Assembly: GCF_024756255.1 (NCBI RefSeq)
Contig: NZ_JANUHB010000007.1
Location: 124,001-188,000 of the forward strand
Direction of reading: 5' to 3'
Length of the DNA: 64,000 bases
DNA from: Massilia agilis
GTDB taxonomy: Bacteria > Pseudomonadota > Gammaproteobacteria > Burkholderiales > Burkholderiaceae_D
The translations under genes and the position numbers were made by a program. Positions 1 to 9,066 of this stretch are shown here, in pieces (positions within the stretch are counted from its first letter, which is position 1; the number at the start of each line of letters is the position of its first letter). The notes under the pieces are model-generated. The model saw nothing but the letters and a program-made list of their open reading frames with translations. It had not been told where the DNA came from and searched no databases.

Positions 1-871
1 GCGCCTGTTCATCTTCGTCGCAGAACTAAAGAGCCTGACCCGCGCCGCCGAACGGATGCACTTGTCGCTGGCGGCGGCCAGCAACCGGATCAAGGAACTC
101 GAATCGCGCTTTGGCATGCGCCTGCTGTATCGCGAGAACAAGGGCGTGAGCCTGTCGCCGGCCGGCGAGACGCTGCTGGCGCACGCGCAGCGCTTCATGC
201 AGCAGGTCGAGCTGCTCAAGAGCGACATGCAGCAGTACAACAACGGCATCAAGGGCCATATCCGCATCTTCGCCAATACGACCGCGGTGACGGAATTCAT
301 GCCGCACGTGCTCGGCACCTTCCTCGCGTCGCACCCGCAGGTGAACGTGGCGCTGGAAGAGCGGCTGAACCACGACATCGTGCGCGGCGTACAGGAAGGC
401 ACTGCCGACATCGGCGTTGCCGCCGGCACGGTGCAGGGGCAGGGGCTGGAGATCATCAATTTTTCCACCGACCGGCTGGTGCTGGCCACGGCCGCAGGCC
501 ACCCGCTGGCGAAGGCCGGCAGCATCGGCTTTGCCGAGACGCTGGAATATCCCCACATCGGCCTGCACGAGGGCAGTACGCTGCAGCACTTCCTGAACCG
601 GGTGGTGAGCGACAGCGGGGACCGCCTGAACCTGCGCATCCAGGTGCGGGGCTTCGACGCCATGTGCCGCATGGTGGAGGCGAACGTGGGTATCGGCATC
701 CTGCCGCAGTCGGCGGCGCGGCGCCACAGCCAGAGCATGAAGCTGGCGCTGGTGGAGCTGTCCGACGACTGGGCCGTGCGCGAGCGCAGTGTGGTGGTGC
801 AGAAGCTCGACGCGCTGCCGGCGTATGCGCGCGAGCTGGTGGAGATGATCAGGCTCGAGGCGTCGGGTTAG
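1..871 (+). CDS. LysR-family transcriptional regulator, 5'-truncated by window edge
   Basis: The open frame runs in from before position 1 (codons in phase with position 2), so the true start lies upstream. The visible part begins inside the N-terminal winged helix-turn-helix (FVAELKSLTRAAERMHLS...AASNRIKELESRFG), followed by the linker helix and a full LysR substrate-binding domain. LysR proteins are usually about 300 residues; about 290 are visible, so only some ten residues are missing. The effector cannot be deduced. The gene faces the minus-strand ubiH gene across a palindromic repeat, so the two are not co-transcribed, and the divergently oriented target gene that often helps identify a LysR role would be outside the window. 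Confidence 0.93.
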   Translation, partial: RLFIFVAELKSLTRAAERMHLSLAAASNRIKELESRFGMRLLYRENKGVSLSPAGETLLAHAQRFMQQVELLKSDMQQYNNGIKGHIRIFANTTAVTEFMPHVLGTFLASHPQVNVALEERLNHDIVRGVQEGTADIGVAAGTVQGQGLEIINFSTDRLVLATAAGHPLAKAGSIGFAETLEYPHIGLHEGSTLQHFLNRVVSDSGDRLNLRIQVRGFDAMCRMVEANVGIGILPQSAARRHSQSMKLALVELSDDWAVRERSVVVQKLDALPAYARELVEMIRLEASG

Positions 872-886
872 CCGACAGCCTCAAAC

Positions 887-966
887 CGTCGTTCCCGCGC
901 AGGCGGGAACCCATAGGCCGCGTGAACGGACGTTCAGTATGGGTCCCCGCCTTCGCGGGGACGACG
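887..966. repeat. Palindromic intergenic repeat pair, CGTCGTTCCCGCG family
   Basis: Two inverted copies of a short GC-rich element lie head to head between converging genes. The left arm reads CGTCGTTCCCGCGCAGGCGG and the right arm is its near reverse complement ending CGCGGGGACGACG. Each arm is itself a hairpin (CCCGCG with CGCGGG). The left copy has TTCCC/GGGAA where the right copy has TCCCC/GGGGA, so the internal stem is kept. A second pair of the same family is at 25511-25612. Confidence 0.8.
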
Positions 967-981
967 TTTTTGGGTTGCGGG

Positions 982-2166
982 CTAAGGGGTCTGCGTATAG
1001 CGCGGCGCGCGCCCGCCGCGGTGGCCGAACATCATCAGCTCGGCCAGCAGCATGCGCGCCGGCTTGACCGTGTCCAGCACCGCCAGCGACAGCCCGAACA
1101 GCGATTGCAGCGGCCCGGTGTCGGTGAAGATGCGCGCCATCGCATCGGTCACGCTGATGGTCAGGCGCCGGTCATGCTGGCGCTCGTCCACGAAGCGCTG
1201 GACCGCATGCGGGCCCGCTCCTTCAGTGGCCAACACGCGCGCCAGCACCGCGGCGTCGCGCAGGCCCAGGTTCATGCCCTGTCCCGCCACCGGATGCAGC
1301 GTCTGCGCCGCATTGCCCACCGCGACCGTGCGCGCGGTGGCGCGCGCGTCCGCGTTCAGCCCCAGCGGATACGCCACCCGCGTCGATGCGGCGGTAAAGC
1401 GTCCCAGGCGCGACCCGAAGGCGTCGCCCAGCTGCGCCAGGAAGTGCTGGTCGTCCAGCTCCAACAGCTGCGCCGCGCGCTCGGGTTTGACGCACCATAC
1501 CAGCGCGTACTGGTGGCCATCGGCGCCGTCCTGCGGCAGCAGCGCCAGCGGCCCTTCCTCGGTGAAGCGCTCGAAGGCGCGATGGGGAATCGGGTTGCTG
1601 GCGCTGATGCGCGCGATCACGCCGGTCTGCCCGTAGTCGCGCTTGATCGAGCGGTCCTGCTGCTGCCCGAAGATGCCGCCTTCGGCCTGCACCGCCACCA
1701 GCGCGCGGATGGTGCGGCCGTCGTCCAGCGTAAGGGTGACGCGGTCGCTTTGTTCGTCCACGCCCACCACGCGCGCCGGCCGGATCACGGTCACGCCCGC
1801 ACGCTCGCAGGCACGCGCCAGCGCATCGACCACGTCGCCGTAGCGCGCCACGTAGCCCAGCGCGGCCAGCTTGTGCTCGGCACGGTCCATCAGGCTGCGG
1901 CCAAGTCGCCCGCGCCGGCTCACGTGGATCTGGTGGATCGCGGTGGCCGGCAGCGGCCAGGCGCCCAGTTCTTCCAGCAGCAGGCGGCTGCCCCAGGCCA
2001 GCGCGATCGAGCGCGGGTCCGAGATCGCCTGTCCCAGCGATTTGGCATCGACCAGCGCAATGCGCTTGCCGGGCACGCCGCGCTTGGCCATCAGCGCGGC
2101 CAGCGCCATGCCCACCGGGCCGGCGCCGCAGACCGCCACGTCCACTTGCAGTTCTTCGTTCATCAT
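982..2166 (-). CDS. ubiH: FAD-dependent ubiquinone-biosynthesis hydroxylase, UbiH/UbiF/COQ6 family
   Basis: A 394-residue flavoprotein monooxygenase expected to hydroxylate the aromatic ring of a ubiquinone precursor at the inner membrane. The Rossmann GxGxxG is at residues 14-19 (CGAGPVGMALA). The second FAD motif is GNAAQTLHPVAGQGMNLGLR; the NAAQTLHP form is that of E. coli UbiH, where other family members have NAAH. The start ATG overlaps the pepP stop as ATGA (2163-2166), so translation is probably coupled to pepP. A ubiH next to pepP is also the enterobacterial arrangement. The exact ring position (UbiH, UbiF or UbiI activity) is inference from the family. Confidence 0.85.
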   Translation of the reverse strand: MMNEELQVDVAVCGAGPVGMALAALMAKRGVPGKRIALVDAKSLGQAISDPRSIALAWGSRLLLEELGAWPLPATAIHQIHVSRRGRLGRSLMDRAEHKLAALGYVARYGDVVDALARACERAGVTVIRPARVVGVDEQSDRVTLTLDDGRTIRALVAVQAEGGIFGQQQDRSIKRDYGQTGVIARISASNPIPHRAFERFTEEGPLALLPQDGADGHQYALVWCVKPERAAQLLELDDQHFLAQLGDAFGSRLGRFTAASTRVAYPLGLNADARATARTVAVGNAAQTLHPVAGQGMNLGLRDAAVLARVLATEGAGPHAVQRFVDERQHDRRLTISVTDAMARIFTDTGPLQSLFGLSLAVLDTVKPARMLLAELMMFGHRGGRAPRYTQTP

Positions 2167-3494
2167 GGTTTGCGCATCAGTTCTTCAATCTCGGCCACCT
2201 GCTTGGGCGCGGCGCCGGTCAGGATGCGGCAGCCGCCCTCGGTGACGACCACGTCGTCCTCGATCCGGATGCCGATGTTCCAGTATGCCTCGGGAACGCC
2301 CTGGGCCGGGCGCACATAGATGCCCGGTTCCACGGTCAGCACCATCCCCGGCAGCAGGCTGCGCGAGGGCTTGCCCTCGCGCGCGGTGTCGCGGTAGCGG
2401 CCCACGTCGTGCACGTCCAGCCCGAGCCAGTGCCCGGTGCCGTGCATGTAAAACTCCTGGTAGGCGCGCTCTGCCACCACATTGTCCACGCTGCCATACT
2501 TGCCCTTGTCGAGCAGGCCCAGGTCGAGCATGCCCTGCGCCAGCACCCGCACCGCCGCGTCGTGGATGTCGCTGTACGGCCGGCCAGGGGCGACCGCATC
2601 GAGCGCGGCCTGCTGCGAAGCCAGCACCAGTTCGTACAGCGAGCGCTGCGCGGGCGAAAAGCGGCCGTTGGCCGGGTAGGTGCGCGTGATGTCGGCCGCG
2701 TACGAATCCAGCTCGCAGCCGGCGTCGATCAGCACGAGCTCGCCGTCGGCAACCTGTGCGTTGTTGGCGATGTAGTGCAGCACGCAGGCGTTCGCGCCGC
2801 TCGCCACGATCGGCGTGTAGGCCGGAAACTGCGCGCCGCAGCGCCGGAATTCGTGCAGCAGCTCGGCCTCGATCTCGTACTCGAACATGCCGGCTCGCGT
2901 GGCGCGCATCGCGCGTGCATGGGCGTTGCCGGAGATGGTCCCGGCGCGCAGCATCGTGGCCAGCTCGGTCTCGTCCTTGTGCAGCCGCATCTCGTCGAGC
3001 ACGGGCAGCAGGTCGTGCGCGGCCGGCGGCGCGGTGATGCCGCTGCGGCTTTGCGCGCGCACCGCGGCCAGCCAGCCGGCCAGGCGCTGCTCGACCGGCA
3101 GACCGCGCCCGAGCGGATACCAGACGGCCGGGCAGTCGGCCAGCAGGCGCGCCATGTGCGCATCGAGCTCGCCGATCGCATATGCCTCGTCCAGGCCGAA
3201 GGCGTCCTTCGCGCCCGGCGGGCCGTAGCGAAAGCCGTCCCAGATCTCGCGCTGCACGTCCTTTTCGCGGCAGAACAGGATCGAGCGCGCCGGCTTGTCG
3301 CCCTGCGCCGCCACGATCACGAGCGCGCTTTCGGGCTCGGTAAAACCGGTGAGGTAGTAGAAGTAACTGTCGTGGCGGTAGGGATAATCGCTGTCGCCGT
3401 TCCTCGGCGCTTCAGGTGCGGTGAACAGCACGGCCACCGCGCCCGGCTGCATCGCTGCGGCCAGGCGCGCGCGGCGAGCAGCGAACTGTTTCAT
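2163..3494 (-). CDS. pepP: Xaa-Pro aminopeptidase (M24B)
   Basis: 443 residues, the usual length for aminopeptidase P, which removes an N-terminal residue preceding proline using two metal ions. An N-terminal AMP_N domain (RRARLAAAMQPGAVAVLF...YRHDSYFYYLTGF) precedes the pita-bread catalytic domain. The expected metal ligands are visible: the two Asp of LIDAGCELDSYAADITRTYP, the His of HGTGHWLGLDVHD, and the Glu residues of LTVEPGIYV and GIRIEDDVVVTEGG. The ATG at 3494 is chosen because it overlaps the TGA of murU (ATGA, 3491-3494). A longer in-phase frame runs back through murU but codes nothing recognisable. Downstream it overlaps ubiH in the same way. Confidence 0.93.
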   Translation of the reverse strand: MKQFAARRARLAAAMQPGAVAVLFTAPEAPRNGDSDYPYRHDSYFYYLTGFTEPESALVIVAAQGDKPARSILFCREKDVQREIWDGFRYGPPGAKDAFGLDEAYAIGELDAHMARLLADCPAVWYPLGRGLPVEQRLAGWLAAVRAQSRSGITAPPAAHDLLPVLDEMRLHKDETELATMLRAGTISGNAHARAMRATRAGMFEYEIEAELLHEFRRCGAQFPAYTPIVASGANACVLHYIANNAQVADGELVLIDAGCELDSYAADITRTYPANGRFSPAQRSLYELVLASQQAALDAVAPGRPYSDIHDAAVRVLAQGMLDLGLLDKGKYGSVDNVVAERAYQEFYMHGTGHWLGLDVHDVGRYRDTAREGKPSRSLLPGMVLTVEPGIYVRPAQGVPEAYWNIGIRIEDDVVVTEGGCRILTGAAPKQVAEIEELMRKP

Positions 3495-4207
3495 GACGCA
3501 GCCTTCGCAAACGGCGCGTTCAGCTCCTCGAGCTGGCTGGCCACGCCCACGTTGACCCATTGGCCGTTGTAGATCTCGCCGCCCACCCGGCCCTGGTCCA
3601 CGTACTTGCGCACCAGCGCGCCGAACTTGACGAAGTCGCCCGGCTTGATCGCCTCGAACATCTCCGGGCGGTACACGCCGATGCCGGCGTAGTTCCACAT
3701 CGGGCTGCCCTCGTTCGCCACCTCGAACATCGTCAGCGCGAAGTCGCCTTTCGGGTTGTGCCACGGGTTCGGCGCCAGGTACAGCCAGGCGATGTCGCGT
3801 TCGTCCTTCGGGTACGGGTTGCCCAGCACGTCCGCGTCCTTGAGCGCATCGAGCGCCAGGGTGAAATCGAAGTAGGGCGCGTAGATGTCCCCCGAGACCG
3901 CGAGGAAGGGTTCGTCGCCCAGCAGGGGCAGCGCATTGGCGATGCCGCCCGCCCATTCGAGCGGCGTGGGCTCGTGCGAGTACACGATGCGCGCGCCATG
4001 GCGGCTGCCGTCGCCCAGCTCGGCCTCGATCATGTGGCCCAGGTGCGAGTGGTTGATCACGATGTCGGTGATCCCCGCGCGCACCAGGTTCAGCACATGC
4101 CAGGTGATCATCGGACGGCCGCGCACCTTGAGCAGCGGCTTGGGGCAGGTGTCGGTCAGCGGGCGCATCCGCTCGCCGCGGCCGGCGGCCAGAATCATGG
4201 CTTTCAT
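3491..4207 (-). CDS. murU: N-acetylmuramate alpha-1-phosphate uridylyltransferase
   Basis: 238 residues with the nucleotidyltransferase signature at the N terminus (MILAAGRGERMRPLTDTCPKPLL). The next gene upstream is an AmgK-type sugar kinase. In Pseudomonas, AmgK and MurU together turn MurNAc into UDP-MurNAc in the cytoplasm, recycling peptidoglycan and bypassing the fosfomycin-sensitive MurA step. The pairing, the length and the NDP-sugar pyrophosphorylase fold support MurU over a glucose-1-phosphate or mannose-1-phosphate transferase. Only 10 bases separate it from amgK, and it overlaps pepP by 4 bases. Confidence 0.85.
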   Translation of the reverse strand: MKAMILAAGRGERMRPLTDTCPKPLLKVRGRPMITWHVLNLVRAGITDIVINHSHLGHMIEAELGDGSRHGARIVYSHEPTPLEWAGGIANALPLLGDEPFLAVSGDIYAPYFDFTLALDALKDADVLGNPYPKDERDIAWLYLAPNPWHNPKGDFALTMFEVANEGSPMWNYAGIGVYRPEMFEAIKPGDFVKFGALVRKYVDQGRVGGEIYNGQWVNVGVASQLEELNAPFAKAAS

Positions 4208-4217
4208 CGGGAATTCT

Positions 4218-5276
4218 TCAGAAGGTGTAGCCGACCTTAGGCGCTTCGCCCTCGAACGCGTCGAGCAGGCGCAGCAGCGGCTTGAGTTCTTTGTAGCGGT
4301 TGGCGGTCTTGCGCACGTAGTCCATCACGGTCGGCAGGTCGCCCATGTAGATGGTCTTGCCGTCGCGGTAGTTCAGGCGGCAGAAGATGCCGAGGATTTT
4401 CAGGTGGCGCTGCAGGCCCATGAATTCAAAGTCGCGGTAGAACGCGTCGATGTCCGGGTTCACCGGCAGGCCCAGCTTCTTGGCGCTTTGCCAGTAGCGC
4501 ACCACCCAGTCCAGCACCAGTTCCTCGTCCCACTGGATGTAGGCGTCGCGCAGCAGCGAGGCCAGGTCATAGGTGACGGGGCCGTACACCGCATCCTGGA
4601 AGTCCAGCACGCCGGGGTTGCCTTGCTCGAGCCACATCAGGTTGCGCGAGTGGTAGTCACGGTGCATGTACACCTGTTGCTGGGCCAGCACGTTGGCGCA
4701 AATCGCGTCGAACACCTGGTCCAGCTGCGCCTTTTGTTGATCCGTCATGGTGATGCCCAGGTGCTTGCCGACATACCATTCCGGGAACAGGTTCATCTCG
4801 CGCAGGGCGAACGCGCGGTCGAACTCGGGCAGCACGCCTGGCTGGCTGGCCAGCTGGAACTTGAGCAGGGCGTCCACCGCGCTTGAATACATGAAGGCGG
4901 CGTTGTCCGCGTCCAGGCGCTGCAGGTAGGTAGTGGTGCCAAGGTCCGACAGCAGCAGAAAGCCGCGCTCCACGTCGCGCGCAACGATCGCCGGCACCGT
5001 CACGCCGGCGGCCATCAGCAGGCCGTCCACGTGGATAAAGGCCGGCACGTTCTCGCGCTCGGGGGGCGCGTCCATCGCGACCAGGGTGTCGCCCAGCTTG
5101 TCGCGCATGGGCTCAAGCACGTCCAGCCGGAAGTAGCGGCGAAAGCTCGCATCGGAAGAAGCCGGGCGCCGCGAGCCCGCGTCCACCAGGCCGAGGCCCG
5201 CCAGCCACTCGGTCAGGAGGGCCAGGCGCGCATCTTTTTCAGCGGAAGTGGGGGAATTTTGAGACAGAGAAGACAT
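4218..5276 (-). CDS. amgK: N-acetylmuramate/N-acetylglucosamine kinase (anomeric), aminoglycoside phosphotransferase fold
   Basis: A 352-residue APH-fold kinase. The catalytic loop HRDYHSRNLMWLE and metal-binding VLDFQDAVYGPVTYDLASLLRD are clear. The family phosphorylates amino sugars at C1, and the adjacent murU gene gives the AmgK-MurU recycling pair. The ATG at 5276 (MSSLSQNSPTS) is preferred. An in-phase extension to 5363 would run through the intergenic TATAAT and into the divergent lptD promoter zone. It is the first gene of the four-gene minus-strand operon. Confidence 0.85.
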   Translation of the reverse strand: MSSLSQNSPTSAEKDARLALLTEWLAGLGLVDAGSRRPASSDASFRRYFRLDVLEPMRDKLGDTLVAMDAPPERENVPAFIHVDGLLMAAGVTVPAIVARDVERGFLLLSDLGTTTYLQRLDADNAAFMYSSAVDALLKFQLASQPGVLPEFDRAFALREMNLFPEWYVGKHLGITMTDQQKAQLDQVFDAICANVLAQQQVYMHRDYHSRNLMWLEQGNPGVLDFQDAVYGPVTYDLASLLRDAYIQWDEELVLDWVVRYWQSAKKLGLPVNPDIDAFYRDFEFMGLQRHLKILGIFCRLNYRDGKTIYMGDLPTVMDYVRKTANRYKELKPLLRLLDAFEGEAPKVGYTF

Positions 5277-5315
5277 GAAGCGGGCTGGGGAATCCGGTTG
5301 ATTGTGAAGTTCCCA

Positions 5316-5321
5316 TATAAT
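5316..5321. promoter_or_regulatory. Candidate -10 box in the amgK/lptD divergent region
   Basis: A perfect TATAAT sits in the 95-base gap between divergent amgK and lptD, in an A/T-rich patch that stands out in this GC-rich sequence. For lptD the start codon lies about 50 bases downstream. No good -35 hexamer is found at 16-18 bases on the plus strand, so the call is tentative. Confidence 0.4.
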
Positions 5322-5371
5322 AAGGGATTCAATCCAAAAAATCGCCTGTTTATGGTGCAGCAAGTCGTTTC

Positions 5372-7633
5372 ATGAGCTGGTTTTCGGCCCTTCCACCTTC
5401 GCGCAAAGGCGCCTTCGCGCTGACCGCGCTCGTCACCGTGGCCACGGGGCCGCTGCACGCACAAACGGCGCCAGCCGCCAAGCCGCCAAGCACCGATGAA
5501 CAGGACCAGCCGGTCACCATCCGCGCCGAGGAAATCACCGGCCGCCCCGACCGCGAACTGAATTTAAAAAGCAACGTCGAGATCACCCGCGACGGCACCG
5601 GCATGACCGCCGATACCGCCTGCTACATGCGGGTCGAGGACGAAGTGACCGCGCAGGGCCACGTGACGATGTGGCGCTTCGGCGACCGCTACAAGGGCGA
5701 CGCGCTGCAGCTCAATCTGGAGACCGGCAAGGGCTGGGTGCTCAATCCCCAGTACCACATGCAGCTGAATAACGCGCAGGGCCGCGCCAACCGCATCGAT
5801 TTCCTGTCCGAGGAAGTCGGCGTGGTCTCGGATGGCACCTACAGCACCTGCGAGGGGCCGGACCCCGACTGGTACCTCAAGTCGTCCAAGCTGCGCCTGG
5901 ACCAGGGCCGCGACGTCGGCACCGCCGCCAACACGGTCATCTACTTCAAGGGCGTGCCGATCATCGGCACCCCGGCGCTGTCGTTCTCGCTGTCGGGCGC
6001 GCGCCGCTCGGGCTGGCTGCCGCCGTCGATCGGCGCGGGCTCCAAGGGCAATGCGGAACTGATGGTGCCGTACTACGTCAACATCGCGCCCAACCGCGAC
6101 CTGACGCTGTTCCCGCGCGTGATCTTCAACCGCGGCGTGCAGCTGGGCGCCACCTTCCGCTACCTTGGCCTGACCGACCGTGGCCCGTACAGCGGCGAGA
6201 CCCACGTCGAGGCGCTGCCCAACGACCGCATCCGCCACCGCAACCGCTGGCTGGTGCAGTCGCTGCACAACCAGACCGTCGCCCCGGGCTGGACCTACGG
6301 CTGGACCATCCACGCGGCGTCCGACGACAACTACCCCAGCGACTTCTCGCGCACCGTGGCCGCGTCGGCCGAGCGCCAGCTGCTGCGCGAGCTGCGCACC
6401 GATTACGGCACCCAGTACTGGAGCCTGTCGGCGCGGGTGCAGAACTACCAGGTGCTGCAGGACCCGGCCGCCATCGGCCCCACCGGCAACCCGGCGCTGT
6501 TCGTGCCGCGCCCGTACGACCGGCTGCCGCAGCTGAACTTCCACGCCGGCCGTTACGACGTGCTGGGCGGGTTCGACTGGGCAGTCGATGCCGAGGCGAC
6601 GCGCTTCTCGCAGCCGGGCGATATCGTGCAGGGCAACCGTTTCGTGTTCGTGCCGCAGGTCAGCCTGCCGTTCGTGCGCCCGGGCTACTTCATCACGCCC
6701 AAGCTGATGCTGCACGCGACCAAGTACGACCTGACCGACAACCGCGACCAGCTCGGCCGCCCCGCGCCCAATGAACAGGATCGCGCGGTGCCGACCTTCT
6801 CGCTCGACAGCGGCCTGATCTTCGAACGCGAGGGCAGCCTGTTCGGCCGCCCCGCCACCCAGACGCTCGAGCCGCGCCTGTTCTACGTGCGCACGCCGTT
6901 CCGCGACCAGACGCAGATCCCGAACTTCGACACGGCGATCGCCGGCTTCAACTACGCCCAGCTGTTCACCGAAAACCGCTTCGTCGGCGCCGACCGCGTG
7001 TCGGACGCCAACCAGCTGACCGCGGCCGTGGTGTCGCGCTTCATCGAGAGCAATGGCGCCGAGCGCCTGCGCGTGGCGGTGGGCACCCGCTATTACTTCA
7101 GCAACCCGCGCGTGACCCTGACGGCCAACGACGCCAAGAACCAGAGCCGGTCGGACGCGCTGTTTGCCGCCGGCGGGCGCATTTCCGATCACTGGAACTT
7201 CGATACCGGGGTACAATACGACGCCCAGGGCCACAGCCTGTACAGCTCGAACGCTGGCTTGCAATGGCAGCCGGCCCCGATGAAGGTGGTCAACGCCGAG
7301 TACCGTTACCAGCGTGACAGCTTCCGCAACGCCGACCTGTCGGGCCAGTGGCCGCTGTCGGCGCGCTGGTATGGCGTGGGCCGGGTCAGTTATTCGCTGA
7401 AGGACAAGAAACTGCTCGAAAGCCTGGTCGGCCTGGAGTACAAGGCCGATTGCTGGGTGTTCCGGTTCGGCGCCTCGCGCTTCGTGACCGCCGCCCAGAC
7501 CACCTCGACGCCGATCTTCTTCCAGATCGAGCTGAACGGACTGTCGCGCCTCGGTTTCGGCAACCCGCTGGAATCGTTTAACAAGAGCATCCCCGGCTAC
7601 ACCCGGCTGAACACGAACGTCGGCCGCCCCTGA
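5372..7633 (+). CDS. lptD: LPS-assembly outer-membrane protein LptD
   Basis: 753 residues. A signal peptide (about residues 1-30, ending TGPLHAQ) is followed by a periplasmic OstA/LptA-like beta-jellyroll (about 45-190) and a C-terminal outer-membrane beta-barrel. With LptE it inserts lipopolysaccharide into the outer leaflet; lptE is at 22112 in this window. Three cysteines are visible (in TACYM, STCEG and KADCWVF), whereas E. coli LptD has four with a C-terminal CC pair, so at most one inter-domain disulfide can form here. It leads the conserved order lptD-surA-pdxA-rsmA. Confidence 0.96.
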   Translation: MSWFSALPPSRKGAFALTALVTVATGPLHAQTAPAAKPPSTDEQDQPVTIRAEEITGRPDRELNLKSNVEITRDGTGMTADTACYMRVEDEVTAQGHVTMWRFGDRYKGDALQLNLETGKGWVLNPQYHMQLNNAQGRANRIDFLSEEVGVVSDGTYSTCEGPDPDWYLKSSKLRLDQGRDVGTAANTVIYFKGVPIIGTPALSFSLSGARRSGWLPPSIGAGSKGNAELMVPYYVNIAPNRDLTLFPRVIFNRGVQLGATFRYLGLTDRGPYSGETHVEALPNDRIRHRNRWLVQSLHNQTVAPGWTYGWTIHAASDDNYPSDFSRTVAASAERQLLRELRTDYGTQYWSLSARVQNYQVLQDPAAIGPTGNPALFVPRPYDRLPQLNFHAGRYDVLGGFDWAVDAEATRFSQPGDIVQGNRFVFVPQVSLPFVRPGYFITPKLMLHATKYDLTDNRDQLGRPAPNEQDRAVPTFSLDSGLIFEREGSLFGRPATQTLEPRLFYVRTPFRDQTQIPNFDTAIAGFNYAQLFTENRFVGADRVSDANQLTAAVVSRFIESNGAERLRVAVGTRYYFSNPRVTLTANDAKNQSRSDALFAAGGRISDHWNFDTGVQYDAQGHSLYSSNAGLQWQPAPMKVVNAEYRYQRDSFRNADLSGQWPLSARWYGVGRVSYSLKDKKLLESLVGLEYKADCWVFRFGASRFVTAAQTTSTPIFFQIELNGLSRLGFGNPLESFNKSIPGYTRLNTNVGRP

Positions 7634-7643
7634 CCGGTGAGCA

Positions 7644-9062
7644 ATGGATCAACCTGAAATGAGTGCTTCCCAGATGATGCGTACTACCCGTTTGCAACAG
7701 ATCTCGCTCGCAGCGGCGCTGCTGTGTGCGCTCACCGCCGGTTCCGCGCATGCGCAAGCCGGCAAGACGGACGCGGCCCCGAAGGCCAGCACTGGCGGCT
7801 TCCTGCCGCCGGCATCCGCCGACGCCAAGGTGATCGATTCGATCTACGTGGTGGTCAATGACGACGTGATCACCAAGAACGAGGTGAAAGGCCGGGTCGA
7901 CCAGGTGGTGCAGCGCATGCGCGCCCAGGGCGCGCAGGTGCCCGACCTGGCCGACCTGCAGCGCCAGGTGGTGGAGGCGATGATCGTCGAGCGCGCCCAG
8001 ATCCAGCTGGCCAAGGAATACGGCGTCAAGGTCGCCGACATCGAGCTCGACCGTGCCATCGCGCGCATCGCCGAGAACCAGAAGATGTCGGTGCAGGACA
8101 TGCGCAACCAGATGGAAAAGGAAGGCCTGCCCTTCAACCAGTTCCGCGAAGAGATCCGCAACGAGATCATGCTGCAGCGCCTGCGTGACCACGAGGTGGA
8201 CGCCAAGATCCAGGTCTCCGAGGCCGAGATCGACACCTACCTGGCCGCCGAGAAGGCCGCCGCCGCCGACAAGGTCGAGATGAACATCTCGCAGATCCTG
8301 GTCGGCATCCCGCAGAACGCCTCGCCCGAGCAGATCGCCGCCCGCAAGGCGCGCGCCGACGAAGTGATGCGCCAGCTGCGCACGGGCGCCGACTTTGGCA
8401 AGATGGCCGCCACCTATTCGGACGCGCCGGACGCGCTCAAGGGCGGCGAGATCGGCTGGCGCGACCCGGACCGTCTGCCGCCGCTGTTCACCAGTGAACT
8501 GCGCAAGCTCAAGCCGGGCCAGACCACGCCGGTCATCAAGTCCAGCACGGGTTTCCACATCATCAAGCTGGTGGACCAGCGCAAGCCGGCCGACAACAAG
8601 GACGCCAAGGCAGCCGAGGAAACCCAGACCCACGCGCGCCACATCCTGATGAAGGTGACGCCGACCATGACCGAAGCCGAGGTCAAGCGCAAGCTGCTGG
8701 AGCTGAAGGAAAAGATCGACAACAAGGCCGCCACCTTCGAGGAGCTGGCCAAGCAGTACTCGCAGGACGGCTCGGCGGCCAAGGGCGGCGACCTGGGCTG
8801 GCTGGCGGCGGGCGACACGGTGCCCGAGTTCGAGAACCCCATGAGCCAGTTGAAGCCGGGTGAAATCTCGGGCGTGGTGCAGACCCCGTTCGGCTTCCAC
8901 CTGATCCAGGTCATCGAGCGCAAGACCGAAGACCTGTCCAAGGAAAAGGAGCGCAGCGTGGCGCGCCAGGTGATCCACGAGCGCAAGCTGCAGGAAGCGA
9001 CCGAGGACTGGGCACGCGAAGTGCGCGACCGCGCCTACGTCGAGTTCCGCGAGGACAAGTGA
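7644..9062 (+). CDS. surA: Periplasmic chaperone/peptidyl-prolyl isomerase SurA
   Basis: 472 residues: a signal peptide ending AGSAHAQA, a SurA_N chaperone domain (about 60-200), then two parvulin domains. The first parvulin starts near VEMNISQILVGIP and the second near TQTHARHILMKVTP. SurA carries unfolded outer-membrane proteins, including LptD, to the BAM complex. The ATG at 7644 has GGTGAG just upstream but gives a long n-region; MSASQ (7659) or MMRTT (7674) are possible alternative starts. The spacing to lptD is 10 bases and to pdxA 4 bases, indicating one transcript. Confidence 0.95.
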   Translation: MDQPEMSASQMMRTTRLQQISLAAALLCALTAGSAHAQAGKTDAAPKASTGGFLPPASADAKVIDSIYVVVNDDVITKNEVKGRVDQVVQRMRAQGAQVPDLADLQRQVVEAMIVERAQIQLAKEYGVKVADIELDRAIARIAENQKMSVQDMRNQMEKEGLPFNQFREEIRNEIMLQRLRDHEVDAKIQVSEAEIDTYLAAEKAAAADKVEMNISQILVGIPQNASPEQIAARKARADEVMRQLRTGADFGKMAATYSDAPDALKGGEIGWRDPDRLPPLFTSELRKLKPGQTTPVIKSSTGFHIIKLVDQRKPADNKDAKAAEETQTHARHILMKVTPTMTEAEVKRKLLELKEKIDNKAATFEELAKQYSQDGSAAKGGDLGWLAAGDTVPEFENPMSQLKPGEISGVVQTPFGFHLIQVIERKTEDLSKEKERSVARQVIHERKLQEATEDWAREVRDRAYVEFREDK

Positions 9063-9066
9063 TCCG

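Noticed and set aside
5291..5363. Longer amgK start at 5363
   Set aside because: It would run through the TATAAT and most of the divergent promoter region, and the extra residues do not resemble the family N terminus.
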